Assembly: GCA_938024995.1 (NCBI GenBank) | Contig: CALJDU010000010.1 | Span: 62,001-126,000, forward strand | Reading direction: 5' to 3' | DNA from: an uncultured bacterium | Lineage (GTDB): Bacteria > Myxococcota_A > Polyangia > Polyangiales > Houyiibacteriaceae | Length of the DNA stretch: 64,000 nt | In this document: positions 9,568 through 20,381 of the stretch, piece by piece | Layout of the letters: the number at the start of each line of letters is the position of its first letter | How positions within the stretch are numbered: position 1 is the stretch's first letter | Made by a program: the position numbers and the translations under genes | Notes under the pieces: model-generated | Told to the model about the DNA's origin: nothing | The model's database searches: none | The model's input: the letters and a program-made list of their open reading frames with translations, nothing else

Positions 9568-9687
9568 TGGTCGATTCACCCAAACGTTCGCTTCGCTCTG
9601 CTGCGCGCTAGACTTGCGCGACGCTCCTCGACCGTTCGCTTCGCTCACCATCTCGTCGCATCACCAAGTCGCTTGCTCATTCTGTCT

Positions 9688-9706
9688 GGGGTCTTTTCGA
9701 GACCCC
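9688..9706. repeat. Short hairpin related to the 9510 element
   Basis: GGGGTCT (9688-9694) pairs with AGACCCC (9700-9706) around TTTCG, then CCTCTCG and a T-run follow. It shares the GGTCTTTT-CGAGACCC-CTCTCG pattern of the upstream hairpin. The spacer 9571-9680 also repeats GTTCGCTTCGCT twice. Convergent position after BRCT and before the PA14 gene stop suggests a terminator remnant or repeat copy. Confidence 0.5.
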
Positions 9707-9746
9707 CTCTCGTTTTTCGTTTCGAAGCGATCCACGAGTCGGTGGG

Positions 9747-10775
9747 TCAGCAACCGCCGTCGGCGTTCGGTCGGCGAAGCGGGGCGGCCTCTCCGTTGAC
9801 GCGAAGCTCGAGCTCCACCTTCGCGTTCCCTGCGCGCTCGAAATACTCGACACGAACGGGATGCGCTCCGGCGGGGAGCTCGACGTCTTCGTCCTTCAAC
9901 CGAAAGGCGTGACGGGCCCACAGATCGATCGCTTCTTCGTCGCCGAAGAAGAGCCGCGCGCCGTCATCCGATCCCAGCTGGATCGCGATGGTGCTGTCCT
10001 CCGCGAGATCGAGGCACGCGCGCCAGCGAACGGAGAAACCGTCCGCCCCCACCGATGACGGGCCGCTGCCGCGCCAGTTGAAGCGAACCTCGGGATCGAA
10101 GCGGGTCTCGGCGGGCTCGCCTTCCAGCTCGGTGTTGCGGAAGTACTCCGCCGCCCAGACAGCGTTTCTCTGGGCGTAGAGATCCTGAAGTTTGAAGAGC
10201 AGCGGCGTCATGAGCGCCAAGAGGAACAAGACCGCGATCCCTGCGCGGAGCAAACGTCGTCGCCGTACCTGCTTCGGGCTCTGCGCCACGTCCGCGGCGC
10301 GATCGAGGAGCGCATAGGTCACGTCGATGAGATCACGCGCGCGCTGATGGCTCGCGGGATCCATCTCGTGGTTCCGCTCGGGAGCCGCCGCGCTCTCGAG
10401 CGAAAGCGCCGCGATCGCTTCGCGACGACGCTTCCGCACCCCGATTCGAAGGAGCATCGGCGCGAGATCCGCGAGCTGGTCTTGAGTGACCGGGACGTCT
10501 TTCACTTCATCGGCGAGCGCGCCTTCCGCGGGACGGCTCGCCGGACGCAACGCGGCGCACGAACGCGCCGCGTCCTTCGCTTCCACAAATGCGCGCTCGG
10601 CCACCCGGAGCGCCTCTGCCGGGTGATCGTTGGTGTAGAGGACCTCGGCCGCCGCGACGCTCTCTCGCCCACGAGACACGCGCTCCCGCGCCGCGCTTTG
10701 CTCCGCTGGATTCGCTTCCCGAGCGCGCAACGCGGCGCTCCTCAGGGTCACGCTCTCAACGATTCGGCTCCACAT
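9747..10775 (-). CDS. Membrane-anchored PA14-domain protein
   Basis: A 342-residue protein. Residues 1-170 are helical and charged, with no signal peptide. One membrane helix lies at about 176-195, preceded by the basic run 'RRRRLLR', so the N-terminus is probably cytoplasmic and the C-terminus outside. Residues about 205-330 form a PA14-like beta domain ('WAAEYFRNTELEGEP', 'FSVRWRACLDL', 'GSDDGARLFFGDE', 'VRVEYFE'). PA14 domains commonly bind carbohydrate or mediate adhesion. The gene is divergent from endonuclease V. The cytoplasmic helical region has no family match I can name. Confidence 0.75.
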   Translation of the reverse strand: MWSRIVESVTLRSAALRAREANPAEQSAARERVSRGRESVAAAEVLYTNDHPAEALRVAERAFVEAKDAARSCAALRPASRPAEGALADEVKDVPVTQDQLADLAPMLLRIGVRKRRREAIAALSLESAAAPERNHEMDPASHQRARDLIDVTYALLDRAADVAQSPKQVRRRRLLRAGIAVLFLLALMTPLLFKLQDLYAQRNAVWAAEYFRNTELEGEPAETRFDPEVRFNWRGSGPSSVGADGFSVRWRACLDLAEDSTIAIQLGSDDGARLFFGDEEAIDLWARHAFRLKDEDVELPAGAHPVRVEYFERAGNAKVELELRVNGEAAPLRRPNADGGC

Positions 10776-10861
10776 GGCTGCGCGTTATACCAAAGGGAGC
10801 GCGTTCGCGCTGACCCTGACCTTGGGTTGCGCGGAACGCTCTCGATGACCAGGGTGACGAC

Positions 10862-11536
10862 GTGAAACCCGTCATCGACATGGCGTGGCCGACGGATGAG
10901 ACGGCCGCGATCGGGGTGCAGCGGGCGCTCTCTCTTCGACGCGTGGTCACGCCGCTCGGCCCGATCCGCGCGATCGCCGGAGCCGATGTCGCCTACGACA
11001 AGGAAAGCGACGCGCTCTATGCCGCCGTGGTGGTCCTCGATGCGCGTACCTTCGAGGTCGTCGAGATCGCGCGCCACACCGGACGCGCGACCTTCCCCTA
11101 CACCCCGGGCTGTCTCTCGTTCCGCGAGCTCCCCCCGCTCATCCAGTGTTTCGCGAAACTCGACGTGGCGCCCGATCTCGTGATCTGCGACGGCAACGGC
11201 GTGATGCATCCTCGGCGGTTCGGCCTCGCCTCGCACCTGGGCGTCATCTTCGACATCCCGACGGTGGGCTGCGCCAAGAACCGGTTGCTCGGGGAGCACG
11301 ACGCGCCCGCCGACAAGCGAGGCTCGCGCGCACCGGTCCGCGTGGAACGTGAGGTCATCGGCGCTTGCTTGCGAACGCAAGACGGAGTCAAACCTGTGTA
11401 CGTCTCGATTGGGCATCGCGTCACCCTCGACGACGCGGTGGACCAAGTCTTGCGCGCCGCGGAACGCTATCGCCTCCCAGAGACGACGCGCTGCGCAGAC
11501 CAAGAGGTCAACCGGATGCGCCGCGAGAGCCGATAG
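10862..11536 (+). CDS. nfi: Endonuclease V (deoxyinosine repair)
   Basis: A 224-residue endonuclease V, which nicks DNA one phosphodiester 3' of deoxyinosine and starts repair of deaminated adenine. The metal-binding residues appear where expected: D42 in 'IAGADVAYD', E89 in 'LSFRELPPL' and D110 in 'VICDGNGVMHPRRFG'. The lysine-bearing 'PTVGCAKNRLLGE' is also present. Length is typical. The start is GTG at 10862, with an ATG at 10880 as alternative. The 3' end overlaps the convergent TetR gene by 29 bp. Confidence 0.95.
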   Translation: MKPVIDMAWPTDETAAIGVQRALSLRRVVTPLGPIRAIAGADVAYDKESDALYAAVVVLDARTFEVVEIARHTGRATFPYTPGCLSFRELPPLIQCFAKLDVAPDLVICDGNGVMHPRRFGLASHLGVIFDIPTVGCAKNRLLGEHDAPADKRGSRAPVRVEREVIGACLRTQDGVKPVYVSIGHRVTLDDAVDQVLRAAERYRLPETTRCADQEVNRMRRESR

Positions 11537-12158
11537 CGTCCACCGCGGAGCCCTCCACATAGCCCAAGATAAGGCGCGTGAGGTGATCGACGAAGCGCGG
11601 GTCGTCGAGAAGCGCAGGCTGACGAAGGACCGCTGCCTCGATCACCCGCTCAACCGCGTACATACAGATGAACGCGATGAGCTCGGCGTCCTCCGAAGTG
11701 AAGAACGACGCGATCTGCTGACAGAGAAACCGCCGCAGCTCGTCTTCTGCCTCCGTCGCCGTCGGGTCGATCCAGCAGCGCGGAATATCGAGGAGCTCTC
11801 GCCGGAGCGTGAGCCCTCCCTGCGCGGGTCCCACCAACGCACCCACAGTGACGCGTATCTTCTCCTCGAGCGACGCGTCCGTCATCTCGGACAGCTGCGA
11901 CATCACGCGCTCGATCGTCCGGCGCTCCCGCCTTCGCTGCACCTCCGCGACCGCGGTCTCCTTGTTTCCGAAGTAGCGATAGAAGGAGCCGATACCCACG
12001 CCCGCGGTTTCGGCGATGTGGTTCGTCGTGAGCGCGGCGATCCCGCGGGTCTCGATCAATCGCTCGGTCGCGTCGAGGACCGCGATGAAGATGTCTTTCC
12101 CGTCCCGGCGACGAGGGAGCGCGCGCGGTTCGACTTGGTCAGCTCGAGGTAGATCCAT
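11508..12158 (-). CDS. TetR/AcrR family transcriptional regulator
   Basis: A 216-residue TetR-type repressor. The N-terminal helix-turn-helix is clear: 'ALTTNHIAETAGVGIGSFYRYFGNKETAVAEV'-like order at about residues 40-75, with the usual FYRYF recognition segment. The C-terminal ligand domain is all-helical and typical in length. The ATG at 12158 is chosen because residues upstream of it in the longer open frame have no relation to the family. It is divergent from the secreted protease gene, which is its nearest possible target. In the spacer, CGTGCGT (12170-12176) and ACGCACG (12196-12202) form an inverted pair that might be an operator. Confidence 0.88.
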   Translation of the reverse strand: MDLPRADQVEPRALPRRRDGKDIFIAVLDATERLIETRGIAALTTNHIAETAGVGIGSFYRYFGNKETAVAEVQRRRERRTIERVMSQLSEMTDASLEEKIRVTVGALVGPAQGGLTLRRELLDIPRCWIDPTATEAEDELRRFLCQQIASFFTSEDAELIAFICMYAVERVIEAAVLRQPALLDDPRFVDHLTRLILGYVEGSAVDAIGSRGASG

Positions 12159-12380
12159 CTGGCAGGCAACGTGCGTCGAGGGGAGGCGCGCGACAACGCA
12201 CGAACGGAGGAGGTCGCCCTTAGCGGAGCAGCGCGGTTCGCGATCGCGACTTTCCCCTGCAGGCGTCGGCTGGTGCGTCGCGAGTAGCAGGAGCCGCACG
12301 CGGACCCACCTTCTTGGTGTCGGCGCGACGGTCCGCAGCGATGAGCGTGATGGCGCGGCCGCCGACGGAAGGAACACATA

Positions 12381-13493
12381 GTGATGATGATGAAGAAGAC
12401 GACCCTCACCCTGTTCTGCGCGCTCGCGATCGGCGCGTGTACGGCAGGCCAAGACTCGGTGACCGCGGAAGGTCGAGAGTGGATCGATCTCGGCGTGACC
12501 CCGGCGGTCTCGCGGCTCTTTGAAGAGCCCGTGTTTGATGTCGACGACGACGAGAACGCTGACGCGGAAGACGCGCTCTTCGCGAACGGCGCCTACATCG
12601 ATCACGAGGACGGCCATGAGTACTTCGCGCCGAGCCTCGACGAAGAGGTCGCGCAGTCTCTCCGCGACGCGATGCCGGAGTGGCAAGGTGAACTCGCCGA
12701 CGACCTCGCTCTGACGAACGAACACGGCGTGTCGCTTGATGAACGAAGCGATACGCTTGAGCAGGTCCTCGGCTCGGACGGACGGATTCTAGCGCCGAAC
12801 CCTGGCTTTGGATCGTACGCGTCGATCGGCCGGTACACGCTCCAGCTCCAGGGCGTGGCCTGCCCAAGCGGCAGCGGCAACTGTACCGCTTCCTGTACAG
12901 GGACGCTCGTCGGCTCGCGCTACGTCGCCATCTCGGCGCACTGCGTCTACGACCGCGGCGCCAACGCATGGATCAACTCGAACCGCGCCGGCTTCAACCT
13001 TCGCGGCCAAATGTGTTTCAACATAGGGTCCGGCGTGACATGTCGGAACGTGACCTCCCGGAAGATCAGCCCGACCTGGCGGAACTCCTGGTCGACCCGC
13101 GCGCGTCATGACTACGCCTTGCTCCGTCTCTCCAGCGCGCCCACGGGAACTCCGGTGATGCGCATGTCCTCGCTCTCCTCGAGCTCTTCGATTCAGTCGA
13201 AGCAAGCGCGGCAGTTCGGGTACCCCGGCACACCTCCCAACGGAGCGGCCTCCGGGATCAGTCAGCTTCACGGGATGGGCTGCAGCGTCACTTCGGTGAC
13301 CTCCACCCGGCTCAACCACAACTGTGACACGACCGGCGGACACAGCGGCGGGCCGCTCTACTACCAGCTCAGCTCAGGGCGACCCTTCCTCCTCGGGATC
13401 CACTCGGGGAGCGCCGTCGGCATCAACAACGCTGCGCGCGTGGCCGGTTCCGCGACGCGAACATGGCTCGTGGACGAGATGGCAGGCTGGTAG
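12381..13493 (+). CDS. Secreted trypsin-like (S1/V8-type) serine protease, lipoprotein precursor
   Basis: A 370-residue protease precursor. A signal with lipobox 'AIGAC' (C20) is followed by an acidic propeptide (about 21-140) and a chymotrypsin-fold domain. The catalytic triad is visible: H187 in 'AISAHCVYD', D244 in 'RHDYALLRL' and S322 in 'GGHSGGPLYY'. Several cysteines (161, 168, 172, 188, 212, 221, 301, 315) suggest disulfides. The GTG at 12381 is followed directly by three ATGs, so translation may begin at any of them. A GGAAGGA lies a few bases upstream. It is divergent from a TetR gene. Likely role: extracellular proteolysis, for example predation or nutrient release. Confidence 0.92.
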   Translation: MMMMKKTTLTLFCALAIGACTAGQDSVTAEGREWIDLGVTPAVSRLFEEPVFDVDDDENADAEDALFANGAYIDHEDGHEYFAPSLDEEVAQSLRDAMPEWQGELADDLALTNEHGVSLDERSDTLEQVLGSDGRILAPNPGFGSYASIGRYTLQLQGVACPSGSGNCTASCTGTLVGSRYVAISAHCVYDRGANAWINSNRAGFNLRGQMCFNIGSGVTCRNVTSRKISPTWRNSWSTRARHDYALLRLSSAPTGTPVMRMSSLSSSSSIQSKQARQFGYPGTPPNGAASGISQLHGMGCSVTSVTSTRLNHNCDTTGGHSGGPLYYQLSSGRPFLLGIHSGSAVGINNAARVAGSATRTWLVDEMAGW

Positions 13494-13517
13494 CCCGCTC
13501 GTGATCTGAACGAAGCT

Positions 13518-13556
13518 CGAAAGAACGCGCGGCCTTTGTGGACGCGTGTTCTTTCG
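13518..13556 (+). terminator. Hairpin terminator after the protease gene
   Basis: The stem 13518-13530 pairs with 13544-13556 (13 base pairs, one G-U) around GGCCTTTGTGGAC. It begins 25 bases after the protease stop and just before the convergent GH5 gene stop, so it may serve both strands. Confidence 0.7.
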
Positions 13557-13567
13557 TTAAGGCGCCG

Positions 13568-15076
13568 CTAAAAGATCTCAGGCACTCGCGAGGTGGCGCG
13601 CGTTCCCGCGGGATGATCGAGCACCAGTCGCCCGAAGTCCGTGAGGTCCGCGTCCGCGTCAAACGCGTTGGCGACGCGGAGCATGTCGTGGTGCTGGTCG
13701 GCGCCCGCGGTCTCTTTCCACGCCCACGCGATCCAACCGATCGAGCGCTCCCCGCAGATGTCCATCAGGGTCTGCGTGCTGAACGCGGTCTCCGGAGAGG
13801 TCGGCGCGCCGAACTCGCCGATCATCAAAGGGAGACCCGCCGCGTCAATGTTCCCGAGCTCCGTCTCGACCGACCACGGACCATGGGGCCAGCTGCCGAC
13901 GTCGTCCGCGTCGTCAACGGTTCTCCAGAACCGGTACATGTGAATCGAGAACGCGACGTTGTGCTGCGGGTCGGCTTCGATGATCGCGGCGCCGTGTTCG
14001 AGGATCGCGGTTGGGCTCTGACCGTAGAGCGTGGAGTCGACGACGATGAGCGCGTTCACCCCTGCGTCGCGGAGGCGCGTAATCGAATCGATGTATGCGT
14101 CCCGCCAGGCCACCGGGTCGTCACGGTCGCCCCACTCGTTCGCGATGTTGAGCATGATCTGCCGCTCGTTCGCGCGGAGCCAGGTCACGTTTTCCGGGAG
14201 CAGCCAAAAGTCCGTCACGCGGGCGAGCTCCGCGGGATCGAGCCCGCCGGTGATCGAGTGCCACTCCGGCATCACGACAAGCCGGTTCTCGATGCCGCGC
14301 TCGACCAACGCGCGGACCGCTTCCGGCGTATCCACGCGACCTGGAATGAAGTCGCCGACCGCGATCCGGACAAGGTTGGCCGAGGAGCGCGAGATGATCG
14401 CGAGCGACTCGCGGTTGTGATCGAGGCGACCCCACGCCGGCGTGATATTGACGCCGCGCGCGACGAAGAGCTCGCCGTTGGCGTCGTAGATCGATCCCCC
14501 GTTCGTGAAGAAGCCGGTCCCGGTGTTCTCGGGAGGACGCGTCGCTGTCATGGGACGCGGCGCGGGGGTCGGATCACCACCTTCGGTCCCGCAGCGCTCC
14601 GCGCGGCTCGTATCCCCCGTCATCGCGCTCGGGTCGAACCACGTATCGGGATCACTCGGGCATCGACACCAGCCCATGTTGCAGGTCAGCTCTTCGGGAT
14701 CAGGATCGGGATCCGGGTCGGGGTCCGGGTCGGGGTCCGGAGCTCCGCATCGGGTCTCGATGCCGGTCGACCCGCTGCTGCTCGGATCGTACCAAACCTC
14801 CATGTTGTCGGGGCAGCGGCACCAGCCGTTGTTGCAGAGCGGTTCGCTCATCCCGATCTCTCCAACCGCGCATCGCTCGTCGCGGCTCGTGTCGCCGCTC
14901 ACCGCAGCGGGATCAAACCAGGTCTCCGCGTCTTCGGGGCACTGGCACCAGCCCTCGTTGCACACGACCCCGTCAAAGCTCGGGACCACGACGTCTGGAG
15001 CCGGCGGAGAGTACGGCTGCGCAGCGCAGCTCATAAGGAAGAACGCGAACCCGACGAACGAGATAGAGGTTCTCAT
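13568..15076 (-). CDS. GH5-family glycoside hydrolase lipoprotein with three Cys-rich modules
   Basis: A 502-residue lipoprotein (lipobox 'FLMSC', C17). It carries three repeats of a short Cys module (about 38-70, 80-110, 131-162: 'CNxGWCxCP', then W(F/Y)DP, then RC) and a Pro-Asp linker (113-127) between the second and third. The C-terminal half is a cellulase/mannanase-like TIM barrel. The acid/base is probably E314 in 'NIANEWGD' and the nucleophile E421 in 'LMIGEFGAP'. GH5 enzymes hydrolyse beta-linked glucans or mannans; the exact substrate cannot be read. The Cys modules are of a type I do not recognise and may bind carbohydrate. The protein is likely outer-membrane anchored. Confidence 0.87.
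   Translation of the reverse strand: MRTSISFVGFAFFLMSCAAQPYSPPAPDVVVPSFDGVVCNEGWCQCPEDAETWFDPAAVSGDTSRDERCAVGEIGMSEPLCNNGWCRCPDNMEVWYDPSSSGSTGIETRCGAPDPDPDPDPDPDPDPEELTCNMGWCRCPSDPDTWFDPSAMTGDTSRAERCGTEGGDPTPAPRPMTATRPPENTGTGFFTNGGSIYDANGELFVARGVNITPAWGRLDHNRESLAIISRSSANLVRIAVGDFIPGRVDTPEAVRALVERGIENRLVVMPEWHSITGGLDPAELARVTDFWLLPENVTWLRANERQIMLNIANEWGDRDDPVAWRDAYIDSITRLRDAGVNALIVVDSTLYGQSPTAILEHGAAIIEADPQHNVAFSIHMYRFWRTVDDADDVGSWPHGPWSVETELGNIDAAGLPLMIGEFGAPTSPETAFSTQTLMDICGERSIGWIAWAWKETAGADQHHDMLRVANAFDADADLTDFGRLVLDHPAGTRATSRVPEIF
14696..14740. repeat. Tandem repeat coding the Pro-Asp linker of the GH5 protein
   Basis: Repeats of GG(A/G)TC(C)GGGTCGG-type 6/12-base units read on the minus strand as alternating Asp-Pro codons. 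Unit number is likely to vary between strains. Confidence 0.6.
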
Positions 15077-15139
15077 TCCGCGATGCTGCCACGGCAGACG
15101 CGCGAAGCGAATCTCAAGACAAAGAGAAGAGCGAGCGGC

Positions 15140-15787
15140 TCACATCTCGAAGCGACGCTGCAAGCGATCCGCGTAGGTGCAGACCTGAAGCACGAGCGCC
15201 GTGATCATCGCGTCGCTGCACATCTCCCACGGGAGAAAACCACGCGAGATGATGAGCGGCGCGTCGGACGGTCCCCGCACAAGCGAAGCGTGCGCGAGGT
15301 GCACCTGCGGCGCGCCGACGAGCAGCTCCAGCGGCGGGACCGACTCACGAACTTCTCCGACGTCCGCGGTCACGCCAAGGAGCGGCGTCGTCATCGCAGG
15401 TGACCCACAGAGAAAGAGCACCGCGCGGATGCAGGCGTCATCGATCGCGACATCAACGTTGGGAAGGTCATGCGCGTCCACCAGCGTAATCCGAGGATCC
15501 GCCAGCTTCGCGACCCGCTGCAGGAGCTCTGCATCCGCAGCACCGGTCGAGGCAGGTTCAGCCGCGACGGTCCAGCGCGGGCGCTCGCCGGATGCCCAAA
15601 GTTTCGCACCGGGCGTCGACCACGCTGGCGGCACGAGGGACTCGGTCGTCCAGGTCTTCGCGAGCCGATCACCGACCATCGCCCAGGACGCCCCGACGTT
15701 AGAGACTTCCGTCTCGTCCACGAACTCATGAGACCACTGTTTTTGGGTCTTCGTGTTTCCGCTCTTGCCTGTCACCGTCTTGTCCAA
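15140..15787 (-). CDS. Hypothetical protein, 215 residues
   Basis: I recognise no family. The frame is open over 215 residues with codon use like its neighbours. There is no signal peptide or membrane segment. The N-terminal 20 residues are polar and Lys/Thr-rich. The remainder alternates hydrophobic and acidic segments ('ITLVDAHDLPNVDVAIDDACIRAVLFLCG'-like order) as in a compact alpha/beta domain, with four Cys. The TTG at 15787 is the furthest start; GTG at 15775 is a plausible alternative. It sits alone between the GH5 gene and the sigma-factor operon, with about 170 bp of unassigned sequence upstream. Confidence 0.6.
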   Translation of the reverse strand: MDKTVTGKSGNTKTQKQWSHEFVDETEVSNVGASWAMVGDRLAKTWTTESLVPPAWSTPGAKLWASGERPRWTVAAEPASTGAADAELLQRVAKLADPRITLVDAHDLPNVDVAIDDACIRAVLFLCGSPAMTTPLLGVTADVGEVRESVPPLELLVGAPQVHLAHASLVRGPSDAPLIISRGFLPWEMCSDAMITALVLQVCTYADRLQRRFEM

Positions 15788-15958
15788 GCTGCTGATACCC
15801 CCTCGCGGGTCGGCATGCCGATTGATATCGCCCTGTCCCTAACCTTGACCGAGTATATGGCCGAGGTTCACGAAGGACGAGAAACTCGGCCGCGGCCATC
15901 TTGAACCGAATGACGATCGCGGTCTAGCGGTCGATCGTTGAGCCAAACGTCGAGCAGG

Positions 15959-16468
15959 CTAGCGGCGCTTGTTGGTCTGCGGCGCAAGCCGAACGACGAT
16001 GACGAGCGTCCCGCCGTTGTGAGACTGACCCGCGACGATAAAGGGATCGCCCGCGGAGGCCACCACCCGAAGCAACGGGAGGTAGTCGCTCTCGCCATCA
16101 GGGTTGGGGCGATTGATCGACGCGCCGACGCGGTAGCGACCGTCCGGGGTGATCGCGTGAAGCTTCAAGCGGAGCTGACGCCCATTCGGCAGGCGAATAT
16201 CAACGTCCTGATCCTCGCGAAGCGAGACCCGCGGGCGATCGAGAATTTCCATCGAGCGAAAAGCGTTGAACGGCGCGCGTTGAAGCGCGGCCAACTCGGT
16301 GAGCTCGGGCGCGATGGTCCCTTCGGCCTGTTTGGCGAGGACGATGGTGACCTCCGCGTTGACCGAACGACCGCGCTGCGCAGACGCCAAGGGTCCGCTG
16401 GGGAGGAGCGTCAGGAGCGCGGCGCCCATGACGATGGACCGAAGGGAACGAAGGGCTCGGGACTTCAC
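15959..16468 (-). CDS. Exported protein of unknown function, third gene of an ECF sigma operon
   Basis: 169 residues with a Sec signal peptide ('SIVMGAALLTLLPSGPLASAQ', cleavage after about residue 30). The mature part has about 135 residues of beta-rich character ('DVDIRLPNGRQLRLKLHAI', 'YRVGASINRPN', 'TLVIVVRLA'). The GTG start overlaps the anti-sigma stop (GTGA, 16465-16468). Position suggests a periplasmic partner of the anti-sigma factor or a product needed under the same stress. No known domain is recognised. Confidence 0.75.
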   Translation of the reverse strand: MKSRALRSLRSIVMGAALLTLLPSGPLASAQRGRSVNAEVTIVLAKQAEGTIAPELTELAALQRAPFNAFRSMEILDRPRVSLREDQDVDIRLPNGRQLRLKLHAITPDGRYRVGASINRPNPDGESDYLPLLRVVASAGDPFIVAGQSHNGGTLVIVVRLAPQTNKRR

Positions 16469-17109
16469 AGCACTTCCTCCTCGGAATCGACGATCCAGAC
16501 GACCGCCAGAGGCTGGCCAGCGGCGCCCTCGACCTCGAAGACCGTGCCGGTGTTCGCGCCAAAGTCGACCTCCTCCACCTCAGAACCTGCGGCAGCGTGA
16601 ATCTCGACGACCGGCTCGTCCTCAATGGTGACGACCGGAGCCGAAGTCTCGTCGGTGACCGTCGCGTCATCGCCCTGGGCGACCTCGGTCCCGTCACCGC
16701 CGCGGAACATCATGAAGAGCGCGAAGGCGGCCGCGATGGCGAACGCACCAACGACGTAACCTGTGTGGCGCTTCCGTTCAGCACGCGCGGCGTCGAGACG
16801 CACCACGTTGGTGTTGACCAGGTTCTCCGAGATGGTCGCGAAGAGATCGTCTGCTTGTTCGCTGCTGACGTCCGCGTTGAGCTCGTTCGCGGAGAAGCGC
16901 AGGAGATCGCCGAGGCGCGACATCTGATCGAGCCGCAGCTGGTGCTCCTCGGTCGCTTCCACTTCACGCAACACAATCGTGCGCTCCGCGTCGCTCAGCT
17001 CATCGTCGTAGAAGCGCTGAAGCTTCTCATCGAACTCGAGCGCCTTCTTGAGCGTGGGGTCGAGCTCATCAGGGGCGCTCTCGGCGTGGGTGTTTTTGTC
17101 AGCAGTCAT
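16465..17109 (-). CDS. Membrane-bound anti-sigma factor
   Basis: A 214-residue single-span protein. The cytoplasmic N-terminal region (1-115) is acidic and helical ('LQRFYDDELSDAERTIVLREVEA'-like order), typical of anti-sigma domains that clamp ECF factors. A basic segment precedes one membrane helix (about 117-135), followed by an acidic periplasmic tail. The zinc motif HxxxCxxC of ZAS-type anti-sigmas is absent, so it belongs to a non-ZAS type. The ATG overlaps the sigma-factor stop (ATGA, 17106-17109), the standard coupling for such pairs. Confidence 0.82.
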   Translation of the reverse strand: MTADKNTHAESAPDELDPTLKKALEFDEKLQRFYDDELSDAERTIVLREVEATEEHQLRLDQMSRLGDLLRFSANELNADVSSEQADDLFATISENLVNTNVVRLDAARAERKRHTGYVVGAFAIAAAFALFMMFRGGDGTEVAQGDDATVTDETSAPVVTIEDEPVVEIHAAAGSEVEEVDFGANTGTVFEVEGAAGQPLAVVWIVDSEEEVL

Positions 17110-17837
17110 TTGATTGTGAGATCGCCTTGAAGGTAATCACTGAGCGAAGCCTGCATCTTCCGACGCGCGTGGAAGAGTCGGCTCATGATCGTTCCCTTCG
17201 GGACCTTGAGCACTTCAGCCATCTCCTCGTAGCTGAGGCCTTCGACCTCGCGGAGAGTGATGACAACGCGGTGGTACTCGGGCAGCTCAGACAAGGCGCG
17301 CTGAATGGCTTCCGCGAGCTCTCGGCGCATCACGCTGACCCCAGGGTTCCCGTCCATGATCGTTGGCAGCAGCGCACCGTCTCCCATGACTTCATCGGCC
17401 GCTCGACCGACGCGATCGTCGTAGTCGAGGTTCTTCGCCCGCTTGGTACGCCGAACATGGTCAATGGAGAGGTTCATAACGATGCGATAGAGCCAGGTGT
17501 AGAAGCTGGAAGTTCCTTGGAAACTGTGGACGTGCCGGTGGACCTTGATGAAGGCTTCCTGGACCACGTCACGAGCGTCTTCGGGGTTCTTCACCACGCC
17601 GAACGCGACCGCGTAGGCGCGACGGTGATAGTTATCGAAGAGCTGGCGAAACGCGGCTTGGTCACCTTGCTTCACTGCCGCGACCAGTGCTTGGTCACGT
17701 GTTCTTTCTTTGGCGATGGCCTCCTTCGAACGTTTCGACGGCCCGACCTTGGCTTGATTCACCTTTTTCGTAGGTGAATCCGCTGAAGGGTCGCGATCTT
17801 CGCGATCCTCTTCGGTCTTCTCGGCGGCGCTGCCCAT
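17106..17837 (-). CDS. RNA polymerase sigma factor, ECF subfamily (RpoE-like)
   Basis: A 243-residue ECF sigma factor. Residues 1-60 are a polar, Lys/Asp-rich extension. Region 2 follows ('[20 protein letters not shown]', '[17 protein letters not shown]', '[18 protein letters not shown]'), then region 4 with the helix-turn-helix '[20 protein letters not shown]'. It directs polymerase to stress promoters and probably to its own. It is the first gene of a three-gene operon with its anti-sigma factor and an exported protein. The spacer 17838-17996, shared with the divergent helicase gene, should hold its promoter; I could not pick a convincing -35/-10 pair. Confidence 0.93.
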   Translation of the reverse strand: MGSAAEKTEEDREDRDPSADSPTKKVNQAKVGPSKRSKEAIAKERTRDQALVAAVKQGDQAAFRQLFDNYHRRAYAVAFGVVKNPEDARDVVQEAFIKVHRHVHSFQGTSSFYTWLYRIVMNLSIDHVRRTKRAKNLDYDDRVGRAADEVMGDGALLPTIMDGNPGVSVMRRELAEAIQRALSELPEYHRVVITLREVEGLSYEEMAEVLKVPKGTIMSRLFHARRKMQASLSDYLQGDLTIK

Positions 17838-17996
17838 ATCGCCTGTTTATCACGGAATCCGGAGCCGCGCTGGAGCCCAAACATCGGGTTTCCACCGAAA
17901 ATTCCCGCGTCGTTCTCCCCTCTTAGCGGGATCTTTGCCCTCACGAGCGAGCGAAGCAGACGAGGATGAGACAGGTGTGCGGTAGCTTCGGCGGGC

Positions 17997-20377
<2,381 letters not shown>

Positions 20378-20381
<4 letters not shown>

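Noticed and set aside
11508..12725. 405-residue version of the TetR gene
   Set aside because: The first 189 residues match no TetR N-terminus and run under the divergent protease gene.
13538..15403. Long plus-strand open frame (over 600 codons) opposite the GH5 gene
   Set aside because: It mirrors the minus-strand gene, is Arg/Val-rich with no domain, and the GH5 frame has a signal, catalytic Glu and Cys repeats.
17838..17996. ECF-type autoregulated promoter before the sigma gene
   Set aside because: A GGAAAC-like element exists but I could not find a convincing partner -10 at the right spacing.
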